Source of the DNA: a virus
Reading direction: 5' to 3' (one strand)
DNA: 37,321 nucleotides
Virus record (IMG/VR): IMGVR_UViG_3300032315_001487
Span: 1 to 37,321 of that record
Made by a program: the position numbers and the translations under genes. Under the pieces are notes generated by a model that saw only the letters and a list, made by a program, of their open reading frames with translations, did not search any database and was not told the DNA's origin. Position 1 is the stretch's first letter. Every line of letters begins with the position of its first letter. This document shows, piece after piece, positions 12,797 through 20,814 of the stretch.

Positions 12797-13545
12797 AACC
12801 AATTAAAGCAAAAGACCTTCTAGAATTGGATAAAAATCTTGAAGTGGTAATGCTTCAGTGCTATCCACTTCCAGAGCAAGTCATTTATCAAGCAGGAAAG
12901 TGTGACTATTCGGAAACACCAATTCACAATCAGGATATCCCTTCTAACTCTCAATGTGGTGAATGGGTTGTAGAGCGTCTCTTGAGTAATGAGAAAGGGC
13001 ACTGGGGACCGCTAGAGCACCCTGCAATTACTTTTTCGGTGTCTGGGTATGTCCATAACGTTGCAATGCAAGCAAGGACTCATAGAGTGGGTGTTACGTT
13101 TGATGTTCAATCTCAACGATATACTGGTAAGAGAGTCATTAAAGTTGCAAGTGGAGAACTGAAACCAGAAGATGTTTTCTATGTTCGTCCTCCTGGTTTT
13201 TATACAAATCGTTACGGTAAAAAATATGATTGGACTCTTGCTGATTATAATGATGAACTAGACTTCATTTACGAAAGTTGTAAACGTTATGCAACAAAAT
13301 ATGAAAAAGGAATGTGTGAAGAGCACATTAGGGACTATCTTGCACAAGCAATTCGTCAGAACTTTGTGGTTTCTTTTAACCTTCGTTCTGTTCTTCACAT
13401 TATGGATCTGCGAGCAAAGATGGATGCTCAATTAGAAATTCAGGCACTTTGTGAACAATTTGTTCCTCTTCTTCAGAAATGGGCACCTAATGTTTGGAAG
13501 TATTATGAAGAGAAGCGTCTTCACAAGGCACGGTTGAGTCCTTGA
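12793..13545 (+). CDS. thyX: flavin-dependent thymidylate synthase ThyX
   Basis: A 250-residue protein, typical ThyX length. The signature region is QARTHRVGVTFDVQSQRYTG (~95-114), the cyanophage version of the RHR-x7-S ThyX motif. FNLRSVLHIMDLRAKMDAQLE near 195-215 holds the second conserved helix (R...D...A..E). It makes dTMP from dUMP with methylene-tetrahydrofolate and FAD/NADPH, supplying DNA precursors during phage replication. It is coupled by ATGA to the preceding small gene; the next gene follows after 13 bp. Confidence 0.93.
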   Translation: MKPIKAKDLLELDKNLEVVMLQCYPLPEQVIYQAGKCDYSETPIHNQDIPSNSQCGEWVVERLLSNEKGHWGPLEHPAITFSVSGYVHNVAMQARTHRVGVTFDVQSQRYTGKRVIKVASGELKPEDVFYVRPPGFYTNRYGKKYDWTLADYNDELDFIYESCKRYATKYEKGMCEEHIRDYLAQAIRQNFVVSFNLRSVLHIMDLRAKMDAQLEIQALCEQFVPLLQKWAPNVWKYYEEKRLHKARLSP

Positions 13546-13558
13546 ATATAGTAGATAG

Positions 13559-14233
13559 ATGAAAAGATTTCCTATTACTATTATTGACAATTTTTATGAA
13601 AATCCAGATCTTGTCCGAAATTGGGCACTATCTTTAAAATATCAACAAGATTTTGAAGGAAAAACTCCAGGAAAAAGAACAGAAAATTTACACAATCATC
13701 CAAAATTTTTTAACAATTTTTGTGAAAAGTTGTTTTCAGTGTTTTATGATTTTAATCACACTCAACTTGAATGGAATGTGGCTACTTGCTTTCAATCAAT
13801 TTCAAAGTATTCTGAAAATCCAAAAAGTAAGTTAAATGAAGGATGGATACATTCTGATACTGATGTTTTTTCTGGAGTCATTTATTTAAATCCAGATGGG
13901 CACTTGTACAGTGGAACAAGCGTTTATGAAAAATTAAATAATGATTCGAAAGAGACTCATCAAGAAGAAAAATATCATCTATATTCTGGAATTGGCGTAG
14001 ATGAGGAAAAATATGAGAAATCAATTACTGCAAATAATAGTCAGTTTATTGAAACAATACGTGTAAAAAATCGTTATAATCGTCTTGTATTATTTGAAGG
14101 TAAAGTTCCTCATGGAGTTCCAAGTTTTTATTCTTCATTAGATGAACCTCGTTTGACTCAACCATTTTTTGTCTTAAATATGAGATCGTCATCCAGTTTT
14201 GAACCTTTAGTCAGAGTCAAAACTATCTACTAA
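13559..14233 (+). CDS. DUF6445-like protein, probable 2OG-Fe(II) oxygenase fold
   Basis: A 224-residue protein beginning FPITIIDNFYENPDLVRNWA. Features of the cupin-like oxygenase fold are present: WIHSDTDVFSGVIYLNPDG (H-x-D candidate metal ligands, ~97-115), GTSVYEKL, then NRYNRLVLFEGKVPHGVPSF with a distal His (~184) and RLTQPFFVLNMR with the 2OG arginine. This pattern matches DUF6445 proteins of cyanophages and marine bacteria. The substrate is unknown. Its TAA stop lies inside a CTAAATA late promoter box. Confidence 0.65.
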   Translation: MKRFPITIIDNFYENPDLVRNWALSLKYQQDFEGKTPGKRTENLHNHPKFFNNFCEKLFSVFYDFNHTQLEWNVATCFQSISKYSENPKSKLNEGWIHSDTDVFSGVIYLNPDGHLYSGTSVYEKLNNDSKETHQEEKYHLYSGIGVDEEKYEKSITANNSQFIETIRVKNRYNRLVLFEGKVPHGVPSFYSSLDEPRLTQPFFVLNMRSSSSFEPLVRVKTIY

Positions 14234-14236
14234 ATA
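14230..14236 (+). promoter_or_regulatory. T4-type late promoter box CTAAATA
   Basis: CTAAATA contains the TAA stop of the preceding gene (14231-14233) and lies 23 bp before the ATG at 14260. Confidence 0.5.
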
Positions 14237-14259
14237 AATTATCTTGGTTTTGTAACTTC

Positions 14260-14502
14260 ATGGCAATATATCCCATTATTAACAAAGAGACTGGTGAGAC
14301 GAAAGTGATTGAAATGAGTGTCCATGATATCACACAGTGGTATGTGGACAATCCAGAATGGCAAAGGGATTGGTCACAAGGATGTGCCACACCAGGTGAA
14401 GTTGGTGAATGGAGGAATAAATTAACTTCCAAACATCCTTCATGGAACACTGTCCTAGAAAAAGCAAGCAAAGCACCAGGTTCAACCGTAAAGAAACTCT
14501 AA
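14260..14502 (+). CDS. small conserved cyanophage protein
   Basis: An 80-residue protein: AIYPIINKETGETKVIEMSV, then DITQWYVDNPEWQRDW and a Lys-rich C-terminal tail PGSTVKKL. The plan (a Y..xN..TGE..., D...QWLxxNPEW motif, basic tail) is common in cyanophages as a hypothetical protein near PhoH; some relatives start like zinc-ribbon FmdB proteins, but no cysteine pairs are seen here. Function is unknown. It lies 1 bp before phoH. Confidence 0.6.
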   Translation: MAIYPIINKETGETKVIEMSVHDITQWYVDNPEWQRDWSQGCATPGEVGEWRNKLTSKHPSWNTVLEKASKAPGSTVKKL

Positions 14503-14503
14503 A

Positions 14504-15262
14504 ATGGCAAGAAGAAAAAGAGGAAACACCGACCAACCAACCGGAGTTGGTCTGACTGCTAAACAGGCAAAGAGAAAAAAACCATTAAGTTCTGAATATT
14601 TGGTTGATATTGAACCTCTTACAGATAATCAAAAGCGTCTGTTTGATTCTTATGCGGACGGTAAGCATATCATCGCTTATGGTTGTGCTGGAACGGGTAA
14701 GACATTCATTACACTCTACAATGCTCTTGTAGATGTTCTTGATGAAAAAACTCCTTATGAGAAAATTTATCTTGTCAGATCTTTAGTTGCTACAAGAGAG
14801 ATTGGATTCTTGCCTGGCAGTCACGATGATAAGGCAGATATTTACCAGATTCCTTATAAGAATATGGTGAAGTATATGTTCCAAATGCCTTCTGATGCTG
14901 ACTTTGAAATGCTTTATGGGAATCTAAAGTCACAAGAAACAGTTAAGTTTTGGAGCACCTCATTCTTAAGAGGCACAACTCTCGATAATGCAATCATCAT
15001 TGTGGATGAATTCCAAAACCTTTCATTTCACGAATTGGATTCTATCATTACTCGTGTGGGTGAAAATACCAAGATTTGTTTCTGCGGTGATGCTTCTCAA
15101 TCAGACTTACAGAAAACAAACGAGCGTAATGGTATTGTAGATTTTATGTCGGTATTGCGTAAAATGCCATCTTTTGATATAATAGAGTTTGGTGTAGAAG
15201 ACATTGTTCGTTCTGGACTTGTTAAAGAATACATTATTGCTAAATTGGATGCTGGTTTTTGA
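14504..15262 (+). CDS. phoH: PhoH-like P-loop ATPase
   Basis: A 252-residue protein with Walker A CAGTGKT (~62-68), Walker B AIIIVDEFQNLS (~162-173), and sensor-like CFCGDASQSDL (~188-198), all typical of PhoH. The length and an N-terminal basic tail (ARRKRGNTDQPTG) fit cyanophage PhoH proteins, a marker gene of marine phages. PhoH is a predicted ATPase/RNA helicase-like enzyme; in phages its function, despite the name, is not firmly tied to phosphate. It overlaps the next gene (TGATG at 15260-15264). Confidence 0.92.
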   Translation: MARRKRGNTDQPTGVGLTAKQAKRKKPLSSEYLVDIEPLTDNQKRLFDSYADGKHIIAYGCAGTGKTFITLYNALVDVLDEKTPYEKIYLVRSLVATREIGFLPGSHDDKADIYQIPYKNMVKYMFQMPSDADFEMLYGNLKSQETVKFWSTSFLRGTTLDNAIIIVDEFQNLSFHELDSIITRVGENTKICFCGDASQSDLQKTNERNGIVDFMSVLRKMPSFDIIEFGVEDIVRSGLVKEYIIAKLDAGF

Positions 15263-15939
15263 TGTTTAATCATATTGATATTAATCTCCCAAAGTTGGAG
15301 CGTGAAACAATTGATGGAATCAGGTATTATAAAGTACCTGATGAAGAACTTCTCAAATTAGTTTCAATCACATCCGTTACAAGTCATTTCAATCGTGAAA
15401 TATTTGTCAAGTGGCGTAAAAAGGTTGGTGAAGAAGAGGCGCAGAAGATTACTAAAGCGGCTACTTCTCGCGGTACAGATATGCATTCTCTTGTGGAGAA
15501 TTATCTTTATAATAAGAATCTCCCGCCTGTTCCGCCGCTTCCGGATTTTCTTTTTAAGATTGCGAAGACGGAACTTAATAAGATAAATAATATTTACGCC
15601 CTTGAAGGGTCCCTATATAGTAAGCAATTGGGAATCGCCGGTACAGTCGATTGTATTGCAGAGTACAATGGTGAATTAGCAATAATTGACTTTAAGACTT
15701 CTAAAAAACCAAAACCACGAGAGTGGATTGAACACTATTTTGTTCAATGTATGGCATATGGAGCAATGCTTTATGAAATTAAGGGTATTGCTATTAAAAA
15801 ACTTGTAATCATCATGGCGTGTGAAAATGGAGAATGTGTCGTTTATGAAGAATATGACAAATCAAAGTACCTCAAACTACTTACCCAATATATTAGAACA
15901 TTTGTTAGAGACAAACTCGAACTCTATGGAACCGAATAA
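15262..15939 (+). CDS. MGME1/Cas4-like PD-(D/E)XK exonuclease
   Basis: I chose ATG 15262, overlapping the phoH stop, over a TTG one codon earlier; this gives 225 residues. The nuclease core is visible as HSLVENYL (~75), then GIAGTVDCIAEYNGELAIIDFKTSKKPK (~124-150) with catalytic D and D-x-K, and YFVQCMAYGAML (~160) as the QxxxY helix. This is the pattern of the PD-(D/E)XK superfamily and of MGME1-like exonucleases in T4-like cyanophages. It would cut ssDNA ends or flaps in replication/recombination. It sits between phoH and gp33, inside the DNA module. Confidence 0.8.
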   Translation: MFNHIDINLPKLERETIDGIRYYKVPDEELLKLVSITSVTSHFNREIFVKWRKKVGEEEAQKITKAATSRGTDMHSLVENYLYNKNLPPVPPLPDFLFKIAKTELNKINNIYALEGSLYSKQLGIAGTVDCIAEYNGELAIIDFKTSKKPKPREWIEHYFVQCMAYGAMLYEIKGIAIKKLVIIMACENGECVVYEEYDKSKYLKLLTQYIRTFVRDKLELYGTE

Positions 15940-16186
15940 AGAATTAGAACAAGTCATAGAAAATAAGTTTCTGACTCCTTCAAAGTTTGCTCTAGAAATA
16001 GAGAAAATTGTAATTGAAGAAAACTTCAACTATATTGATGCAATTTGTCATTATTGTGAAATCAATAGTCTTGAAGTTGAGTCAGTTACAAAACTTATTT
16101 CAAAACCTTTGAAAGAGAAGTTGAAATATGATGCGATTAGTTTAAACTTTATGAAACGCACATCGAGAGCAAAATTGCCTTTATGA
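15926..16186 (+). CDS. 33: late transcription coactivator gp33
   Basis: I chose ATG 15926 (MEPNKELEQ) because longer readings run far back into the nuclease gene; this gives 86 residues. FLTPSKFALEIEKIVIEENFNYIDAI...CEINSLEVESVTKLISKPLKEKLKYDA matches the small cyanophage gp33 family. T4 gp33 bridges host RNA polymerase and the sliding clamp to activate late promoters. Its position directly before gp59 and near gp32 agrees with the T4 order 33-59-32. It links to the late-type CTAAATA boxes in this window. Confidence 0.75.
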   Translation: MEPNKELEQVIENKFLTPSKFALEIEKIVIEENFNYIDAICHYCEINSLEVESVTKLISKPLKEKLKYDAISLNFMKRTSRAKLPL

Positions 16187-16779
16187 TTGTGACACCTTTT
16201 GAAACCTATCAACATTATCTGTCACTTAAAAATCATTTCACAAATTCAAAATACGATTTCTTCAAGTATGGTGCGAAGACCCGTGCCAGTATTGCTTCCT
16301 TTAACAAAAGGCGCGATAAATACTGGTTCGAAAAAACAAGTCGCAAATATACTGATAAAGAAGTCGTAGATTTTTTAGTATCAAACTTTGTAGCATCAGA
16401 TTCTCCGGGAAACTTATGGATTGGCACAATTATAAATTCTGGGGAAAGAACTTACACAGAGTGGATGCGACGACAGCAGAGTTTGAGTTACTTGTTCAAG
16501 GAACAAAGCAACGAATTGTTCTCGCAGACAAAATTAGAGGATGCCTTGAATTGCTCCAAAGGACATCCACCAGTTCTCAAAAGTTTTTTAAGCGGTAAAA
16601 TTTGCTTGGAAACTTTGGTAATCTATGATAAAATATTTGGGTTTAGTAAAAAGTTTGATAAGAAACTTTTAGATCCAGTGTGGGAAACCGTCAGTTTGAA
16701 GATTTCAAAGTATGCTCCTTTTCTAAATATTGACATATTCCAGTTCAAGCGTATTTTGCGGGAAATCATCGATGAGTAA
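16183..16779 (+). CDS. 59: gp59 DNA helicase loader
   Basis: A 198-residue protein, close to T4 gp59 (217). The conserved region KYDFFKYGAKTRASIASFNKRRDKYWFEKTSRKY (residues ~24-57, shown only in part here as KRRDKYWFEK) lines up with the same part of T4 gp59, and SNFVASDSPGNLWIG with its SNLVANQ...WIGD. gp59 loads the gp41 helicase onto gp32-coated DNA at forks and recombination intermediates. It overlaps gp33 by ATGA and the next gene by eight nt, in the T4-like 33-59-32 block. Confidence 0.88.
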   Translation: MIVTPFETYQHYLSLKNHFTNSKYDFFKYGAKTRASIASFNKRRDKYWFEKTSRKYTDKEVVDFLVSNFVASDSPGNLWIGTIINSGERTYTEWMRRQQSLSYLFKEQSNELFSQTKLEDALNCSKGHPPVLKSFLSGKICLETLVIYDKIFGFSKKFDKKLLDPVWETVSLKISKYAPFLNIDIFQFKRILREIIDE

Positions 16780-17104
16780 TTTTTTTGACTCTGATATTAT
16801 TCAGGAAGAACTGAAAGAAATTAATCAGTTACAAGAGAGTATATACGGAAGCATTTTAACTTTTGGTGTTATGTCCCGTGAAGATAAACTGGGGCATATT
16901 GAAAAACTTGAAATGTTACTTGAAAAACAACGAGTAATGTATACAAGACTATCTCTTTCTAATGACCCAGAAGCGGTTGTGATGAAAGAGAATCTTCGTA
17001 AATCAGTTGCTCTGATGGGTTTCCCACCAGAGACTGATATGAATGTTTTGTTTAAAAGTATGACCAGAACGATTCAATCTCTCAAGGAATTCATTGACGC
17101 TTGA
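16772..17104 (+). CDS. DUF1825 family protein
   Basis: I chose ATG 16772 (MSNFFDSDIIQEEL), which overlaps the gp59 stop; this gives 110 residues. The sequence is helical: FFDSDIIQEELKEINQLQE, then MSREDKLGHIEKLEMLLEKQRVMYTRLSLS, and FPPETDMNVLFKSM. It matches the DUF1825 family, which is otherwise characteristic of cyanobacteria and found in cyanophages. Function is unknown. Its place between gp59 and gp32 suggests a part in replication or in host interaction. A sigma70-type -35 for gp32 lies in its last codons. Confidence 0.75.
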   Translation: MSNFFDSDIIQEELKEINQLQESIYGSILTFGVMSREDKLGHIEKLEMLLEKQRVMYTRLSLSNDPEAVVMKENLRKSVALMGFPPETDMNVLFKSMTRTIQSLKEFIDA

Positions 17105-17122
17105 GAGAATCCCTGTTATAAT
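17094..17122 (+). promoter_or_regulatory. sigma70-type promoter for gp32
   Basis: TTGACG (17094-17099), 17 bp, TATAAT (17117-17122). One mismatch to consensus in the -35. The start would be near 17129, giving a ~35-nt leader before the gp32 ATG at 17164. A separate strong promoter fits the high demand for gp32. Confidence 0.8.
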
Positions 17123-17163
17123 ATCCAAGGAATCCAATTTATCCATCGTATCCTAAAAATCTT

Positions 17164-18090
17164 ATGTCATTCGCAAATCTTAAGAAACAGTCTAAACTTG
17201 GTTCTCTCACCGAAAAACTGGTGAAAGAAGTAGAAAAAATGAATAACTCCGAAAGTTCTAGTGATGACCGCTTTTGGAAGTTGACAGTAGACAAAGCAAA
17301 TAATGGTTATGCTGTAATTCGTTTTCTTCCTGCTCCTGATGGGGAAGATATTCCGTTTGTTAAAGTTTATAATCATGCATTTCAAGGTCCTGGTGGTTGG
17401 TTGATTGATACGTGCCTGACTACCGTCAATCAAAAGTGCCCTGTGTGTGAGCACAACTCCGGACTTTGGAATAATGGCACTGATGCTGGCAAAGAAGTTG
17501 CCCGTAAACAGAAGCGCAAACTGACTTATGTCAGCAATGTTTATGTTGTCAAAGATCCTGCCAATCCTGAAAACGAAGGTAAAGTCTTCCTCTTCAAATA
17601 TGGTAAGAAAATCTTTGATAAGATTATGGAAGCAATGCAACCTGAATATGAGGACGAAACTCCAATTAATGCCTTTGACTTCTGGCAGGGTGCTAACTTC
17701 AAACTGAAGGCAAAGAGTGTTGCTGGTTATCGTAACTATGATTCCAGTGAGTTTGCTTCGGTTGGTGCTCTTCTTGATGACGACGATGCAATGGAAGCAA
17801 TCTGGAAGAAGCAGTATTCTCTTACTGAATTTATTGCTCCTGACCAATTCAAGACTTATGATGAACTGAAGAAGCGCCTTGATTCGGTGCTTGGCGCGAA
17901 GTCTTCTGTGCGTCTTGATGAAGAAGTTGATAATGAAGAAGAGTATTCTCGCGGACCTGCAAGGGACCTTGACGATAGTCTTCGTAGCGAACTGAATAAT
18001 CTCCAACCCACTCGTCGTGCTGCTGTAGTTGAGGATGATGAAGATGAAGACTCTGATACTCTTGCATATTTTGCAAAATTGGCAGAGTAA
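17164..18090 (+). CDS. 32: gp32 single-stranded DNA-binding protein
   Basis: A 308-residue protein, near T4 gp32 (301). The structural zinc site is present: His71, Cys84, Cys92 and Cys95 (YNH..., DTC, KCPVC). The His-x12-Cys and Cys-x2-Cys spacings are the same as in T4 (His64, Cys77, Cys87, Cys90). The N-terminus is basic (SFANLKKQSKLGSLTEKLVK), fitting the cooperativity domain, and the C-terminus is acidic (EDDEDEDSDTLAYF), the protein-interaction tail. It coats ssDNA in replication, recombination and repair and recruits gp59. It has its own promoter and is followed by a hairpin terminator. Confidence 0.93.
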   Translation: MSFANLKKQSKLGSLTEKLVKEVEKMNNSESSSDDRFWKLTVDKANNGYAVIRFLPAPDGEDIPFVKVYNHAFQGPGGWLIDTCLTTVNQKCPVCEHNSGLWNNGTDAGKEVARKQKRKLTYVSNVYVVKDPANPENEGKVFLFKYGKKIFDKIMEAMQPEYEDETPINAFDFWQGANFKLKAKSVAGYRNYDSSEFASVGALLDDDDAMEAIWKKQYSLTEFIAPDQFKTYDELKKRLDSVLGAKSSVRLDEEVDNEEEYSRGPARDLDDSLRSELNNLQPTRRAAVVEDDEDEDSDTLAYFAKLAE

Positions 18091-18101
18091 TTTCTAATTT
18101 G

Positions 18102-18124
18102 GGAGGAGAGAAATCTCCTCCTTT
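18102..18124 (+). terminator. hairpin terminator after gp32
   Basis: GGAGGAGA (18102-18109), GAAA loop, TCTCCTCC (18114-18121), followed by only three T. The 18-nt core is identical to the terminator at 10352-10369. It lies between the convergent gp32 and gp53 genes; the read on the minus strand has no T tract. Confidence 0.7.
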
Positions 18125-19040
18125 AAAATGGAATTGAAACCTTTGTATTTTCAGTTTTAATTAATTTATCATTTACATACTGCGATGATCTATCATAAAT
18201 CATCGCTTTTCTTGTATCATTAATAACTTGCTGCAGATATCTTGGTTTTAATACATAGATACTTCTCTTATCGTTATTTTTTCTAACTTCATATTCGTAG
18301 TTTGAAATTCCAGTCACAGGATTTGTTTCTATAAGAATAGTATTGTTAAATTTAAAAGTTAAAGTAGATCCTCCAGAAATATTAATTGGAATTGGTGAGG
18401 ATAAAGTTATTACTTTAGTATTATTAATAATATCATTAGTGGATGATATTACGGGAATATAAATTCCATTAATTAATAATTCATCTCCAATCTTAACATT
18501 ATTTTTTGATAGATTAACTTTAATTATGGATGTATTAATAGGAGTGTTTTCTATAGAAATTTCGGTATAACTTATTTTACTTAAAGTATTGCTATAATTT
18601 TTATCAATATCTGTATAAACAAATGAAAAATCTCTATCAACAATTTGACCTGCAGGAAGAATTAATCGGTCTTCTGAATCTCTAACTTCTTTAGTTTCAT
18701 AATGATGAATTCCATTTAAGTCACTTCCATAAATTGACTCTGCATAATCATAGACTTGTTTATCAGAGAGTGGCCATTCATCTCTTAATCTTGTAATTCC
18801 CGCAGACACAATCACAACCCAATCATATTGAACGCTTCCATAAATCTCTTGTGCCACTAATTCTGGTCTAGAACCATCCGGAATCTGATATTTGTCGAAG
18901 ATGGTAAAGACATTTTGTAAGTCGTCACGAAGTTTAACTCTACGGAATAGATTTTTTACCGTGACATATTGGTCAGAAGATTTAGTTCCTGGCAAAAAGG
19001 ATTGATATTCTAAATTTGGAAGTTCTCTGAAGTATGTCAT
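18123..19040 (-). CDS. 53: gp53 baseplate wedge protein
   Basis: A 305-residue minus-strand protein. The N-terminal part is recognisable as gp53: YFRELPNLEYQSFLPGTKSSD, VKNLFRRVKLRDDLQNVFTIFDKY, and VQYDWVVIVSAGITRLRDEWPLS. T4 gp53 (196 residues) joins wedges to the central hub during baseplate assembly; cyanophage forms are longer, here with a beta-rich insertion (~155-260). The stop is next to the gp32 terminator. It is the last gene of the minus operon gp4-unknown-gp48-gp53, with a 1-nt overlap to gp48. Confidence 0.85.
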   Translation of the reverse strand: MTYFRELPNLEYQSFLPGTKSSDQYVTVKNLFRRVKLRDDLQNVFTIFDKYQIPDGSRPELVAQEIYGSVQYDWVVIVSAGITRLRDEWPLSDKQVYDYAESIYGSDLNGIHHYETKEVRDSEDRLILPAGQIVDRDFSFVYTDIDKNYSNTLSKISYTEISIENTPINTSIIKVNLSKNNVKIGDELLINGIYIPVISSTNDIINNTKVITLSSPIPINISGGSTLTFKFNNTILIETNPVTGISNYEYEVRKNNDKRSIYVLKPRYLQQVINDTRKAMIYDRSSQYVNDKLIKTENTKVSIPF

Positions 19041-19957
19041 TAGTATCCAACTCCTGTTTGTCCTTCTGCACTTCCATAATCTTCGAAGTAAATTGGAGTC
19101 AGCTCTTGGAAGTTAAGTGTAAGATTCATATTTACTGGTGTGCCATCAGAATAAGTAGCATATGTGCCGGAACCAGTAAAGTTTAAACCTAAATTTTGAA
19201 GGGCGCAGATTTTAAATCTATTTAGATATGGGTGAGGTTTTCCACCACTCATATATTGAACTTTAAAAACGCTTGGTGCGGTTAAAAATAAACCTCCTGC
19301 TGATTCTGAAGCAGTTCCTTTTTTAGGAGACATTTCCGCTTTTAGGAAATATACCATTTCTCTTATTACTCTTGCTTCACTAGCATCTCTTGGTGCTAAA
19401 TCGAATGCCAAAGAAAAACCTTCTCTTAAATTTACACCTCTGAATAATAATTCAATATTTTCATTAATGACTGCACCAGTCTCTCTACCTAAAACCTCTC
19501 CAAATAAATCTTGATTTTGACCTAATAGTTGCTCTATTGCTTTTGTTGCAAAAAAGTTTTGAATTGTTTTTTGACCTAATCCAGTCTGTGCTGAACTTGT
19601 TATTTTATTCACTAAACTCCCTACTTGATTAAAAAAAGTTGGTACTGGTTCTTTACTTCCAATTACTTGTTGGGCAGCACCGACACCAGCAGCGGTCAAA
19701 CCACTTAATTGACCTTGACCCCATCCAGCAGATTGAGAATTTGTGGGCAATGATTGTGGCATAGGAAGTAAAAGGGTGCCTCTTACTTTTTTTCCACTTA
19801 AAGATTGGTAATTTTTATCTGAAGTTGGTATTGTAAAATTAGTTGGACCTAATTGACCAACTCCAGGAGGTTCATACTTATAGGCATCTATCTTCACATA
19901 ATCAGTATTCTGATCTATGAGACCCAGTGGATATCTGAATACCTTTGGTTTGGACAT
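19040..19957 (-). CDS. 48: gp48 baseplate tail-tube cap protein
   Basis: A 305-residue minus-strand protein. Key stretches are VFRYPLGLIDQNTDYVKIDAY at the N-terminus, INENIELLFRGVNLREGFSLAF, PRDASEARVIREMVYFLKAEM, and near the end LNRFKICALQNLGLNFTGSGTYATYSDGTP. Together these match the gp48 family of T4-like cyanophages, whose C-terminal half has the tail-tube fold. gp48 caps the hub and starts tube assembly with gp54. A Gly/Gln-rich region (~80-110) is probably flexible. It overlaps gp53 by one nt. Confidence 0.82.
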   Translation of the reverse strand: MSKPKVFRYPLGLIDQNTDYVKIDAYKYEPPGVGQLGPTNFTIPTSDKNYQSLSGKKVRGTLLLPMPQSLPTNSQSAGWGQGQLSGLTAAGVGAAQQVIGSKEPVPTFFNQVGSLVNKITSSAQTGLGQKTIQNFFATKAIEQLLGQNQDLFGEVLGRETGAVINENIELLFRGVNLREGFSLAFDLAPRDASEARVIREMVYFLKAEMSPKKGTASESAGGLFLTAPSVFKVQYMSGGKPHPYLNRFKICALQNLGLNFTGSGTYATYSDGTPVNMNLTLNFQELTPIYFEDYGSAEGQTGVGY

Positions 19958-19969
19958 TTATTTTTTGAA

Positions 19970-20344
19970 CTATTTAGTTAGGATGTTGCTGAAAGGCAGG
20001 CGTCTCAAATCATCTATTTCTTCTCTATAGACCTCATAGACAGCACCTGCAACTTCGTCCCAAGTATATTGACGCACTTCTCCCCAGTGATAATTAATTC
20101 CTCTAAATCCCCAGTTAAAAACTTCTGTCACTGCAACTAAAGGATTTTGATCATATCTCACTCCGGGAGTCTTTGCGTTATAAACGAAGATATAAAACTT
20201 ACCTGCCTTTGGTGGTCCTACAGTTTCTGGTAGAATACTCATTAATTCAATCATAATATCATCAGCATTTTCTGTGCCAATTAAATTCTTGACAAGAGGA
20301 GCAATACGACTTTTTTTTCTTTGTTGTAAAGTCTTTCTTGGCAT
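19970..20344 (-). CDS. conserved structural-module protein, unknown function
   Basis: A 124-residue minus-strand protein between gp4 and gp48. It has a basic N-terminus (PRKTLQQRKKSRIAPLVKNL), then GKFYIFVYNAKTPGVRYDQNPLVAV, and FRGINYHWGEVRQYTWDEV. The VYNAK...YD..PL pattern resembles a small protein of T4-like phages encoded near head-completion genes, which I recall as unannotated. The basic N-terminus suggests DNA or capsid-portal contact. It overlaps gp4 by one nt and is in the same late operon, so a head-neck or baseplate part is likely. Confidence 0.6.
   Translation of the reverse strand: MPRKTLQQRKKSRIAPLVKNLIGTENADDIMIELMSILPETVGPPKAGKFYIFVYNAKTPGVRYDQNPLVAVTEVFNWGFRGINYHWGEVRQYTWDEVAGAVYEVYREEIDDLRRLPFSNILTK
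19971..19977 (-). promoter_or_regulatory. late-type box CTAAATA on the minus strand
   Basis: TATTTAG on the plus strand reads CTAAATA on the minus strand, and its last bases adjoin the stop of the upstream gene. It lies only 13 bp before the gp48 ATG (first base at 19957), closer than the other boxes, so it is less certain. Confidence 0.35.
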
Positions 20345-20781
20345 TACTTAATTCCCAATTCGTGTTCAGTAATCACCTTGAATTCATATCCACGATCAGC
20401 ACACCATTCTCTTGCTGCTTCCCACTTTGATTGATTCTTGGCATACTCATAAACCTCTGCAATGTATTGCTTTGTCTGTCTCTTTGGTTTTGGAGGAGGC
20501 ATTGTTTGCTTTGAGGGTTTAATCTCAATCATATATTTTTTAATACTGCCGTCAGATTCTTTGACTTTAATAAGGAAGTCAGGAAAGTATCGATGTATCT
20601 TTCCGTCGATTGGAGAACGATATGGAATTGCTTTTTCTTCACTTTGCCATTCAATTATTTTTTCATTCGTATCACAATAGACGCAAAACTTTCGCTCCCA
20701 CAAAGATCGATAAATGATATTTGTTGGGTCTCCGTTATATTTTTCCGGAAAAGATGGTTTAAATTTACCCTTATATGACAT
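20344..20781 (-). CDS. 4: gp4 (gp50) head completion protein, nuclease-like fold
   Basis: A 145-residue minus-strand protein, similar in length to T4 gp4 (150). The conserved start YKGKFKPSFPEKYNGDPTNIIYRSLWE and the core EWQSEEKAIPYRSPIDG...RYFPDFLIK match gp4. The motif order E (SEEK), PD-x(F) and E-I-K (IEIKPSK) is that of the TnsA/PD-(D/E)XK fold, so a nuclease function is possible. T4 gp4 is needed to finish the filled head before tail joining. It is first in the minus operon, driven by the CTAAATA box at 20815-20821. Confidence 0.9.
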   Translation of the reverse strand: MSYKGKFKPSFPEKYNGDPTNIIYRSLWERKFCVYCDTNEKIIEWQSEEKAIPYRSPIDGKIHRYFPDFLIKVKESDGSIKKYMIEIKPSKQTMPPPKPKRQTKQYIAEVYEYAKNQSKWEAAREWCADRGYEFKVITEHELGIK

Positions 20782-20788
20782 CTAAATA
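20782..20788 (+). promoter_or_regulatory. T4-type late promoter box CTAAATA (plus strand)
   Basis: CTAAATA lies 34 bp before the plus-strand gene at 20823. It is one half of a divergent pair with the minus-strand box at 20815-20821. Confidence 0.6.
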
Positions 20789-20814
20789 CTTAATAATATA
20801 AGACTCGTATAAGG

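Noticed and set aside
15150-15184. TATAAT with an extended TG (15176-15184) inside phoH as a promoter for the nuclease gene
   Set aside because: It lies in the coding sequence, has only a poor -35 (TTGCGT region), and the downstream gene is coupled to phoH by TGATG.
17167-18006. 279-residue minus-strand ORF opposite gp32
   Set aside because: gp32 with its zinc site and promoter is the real gene; the antisense frame lacks domains or start signals.
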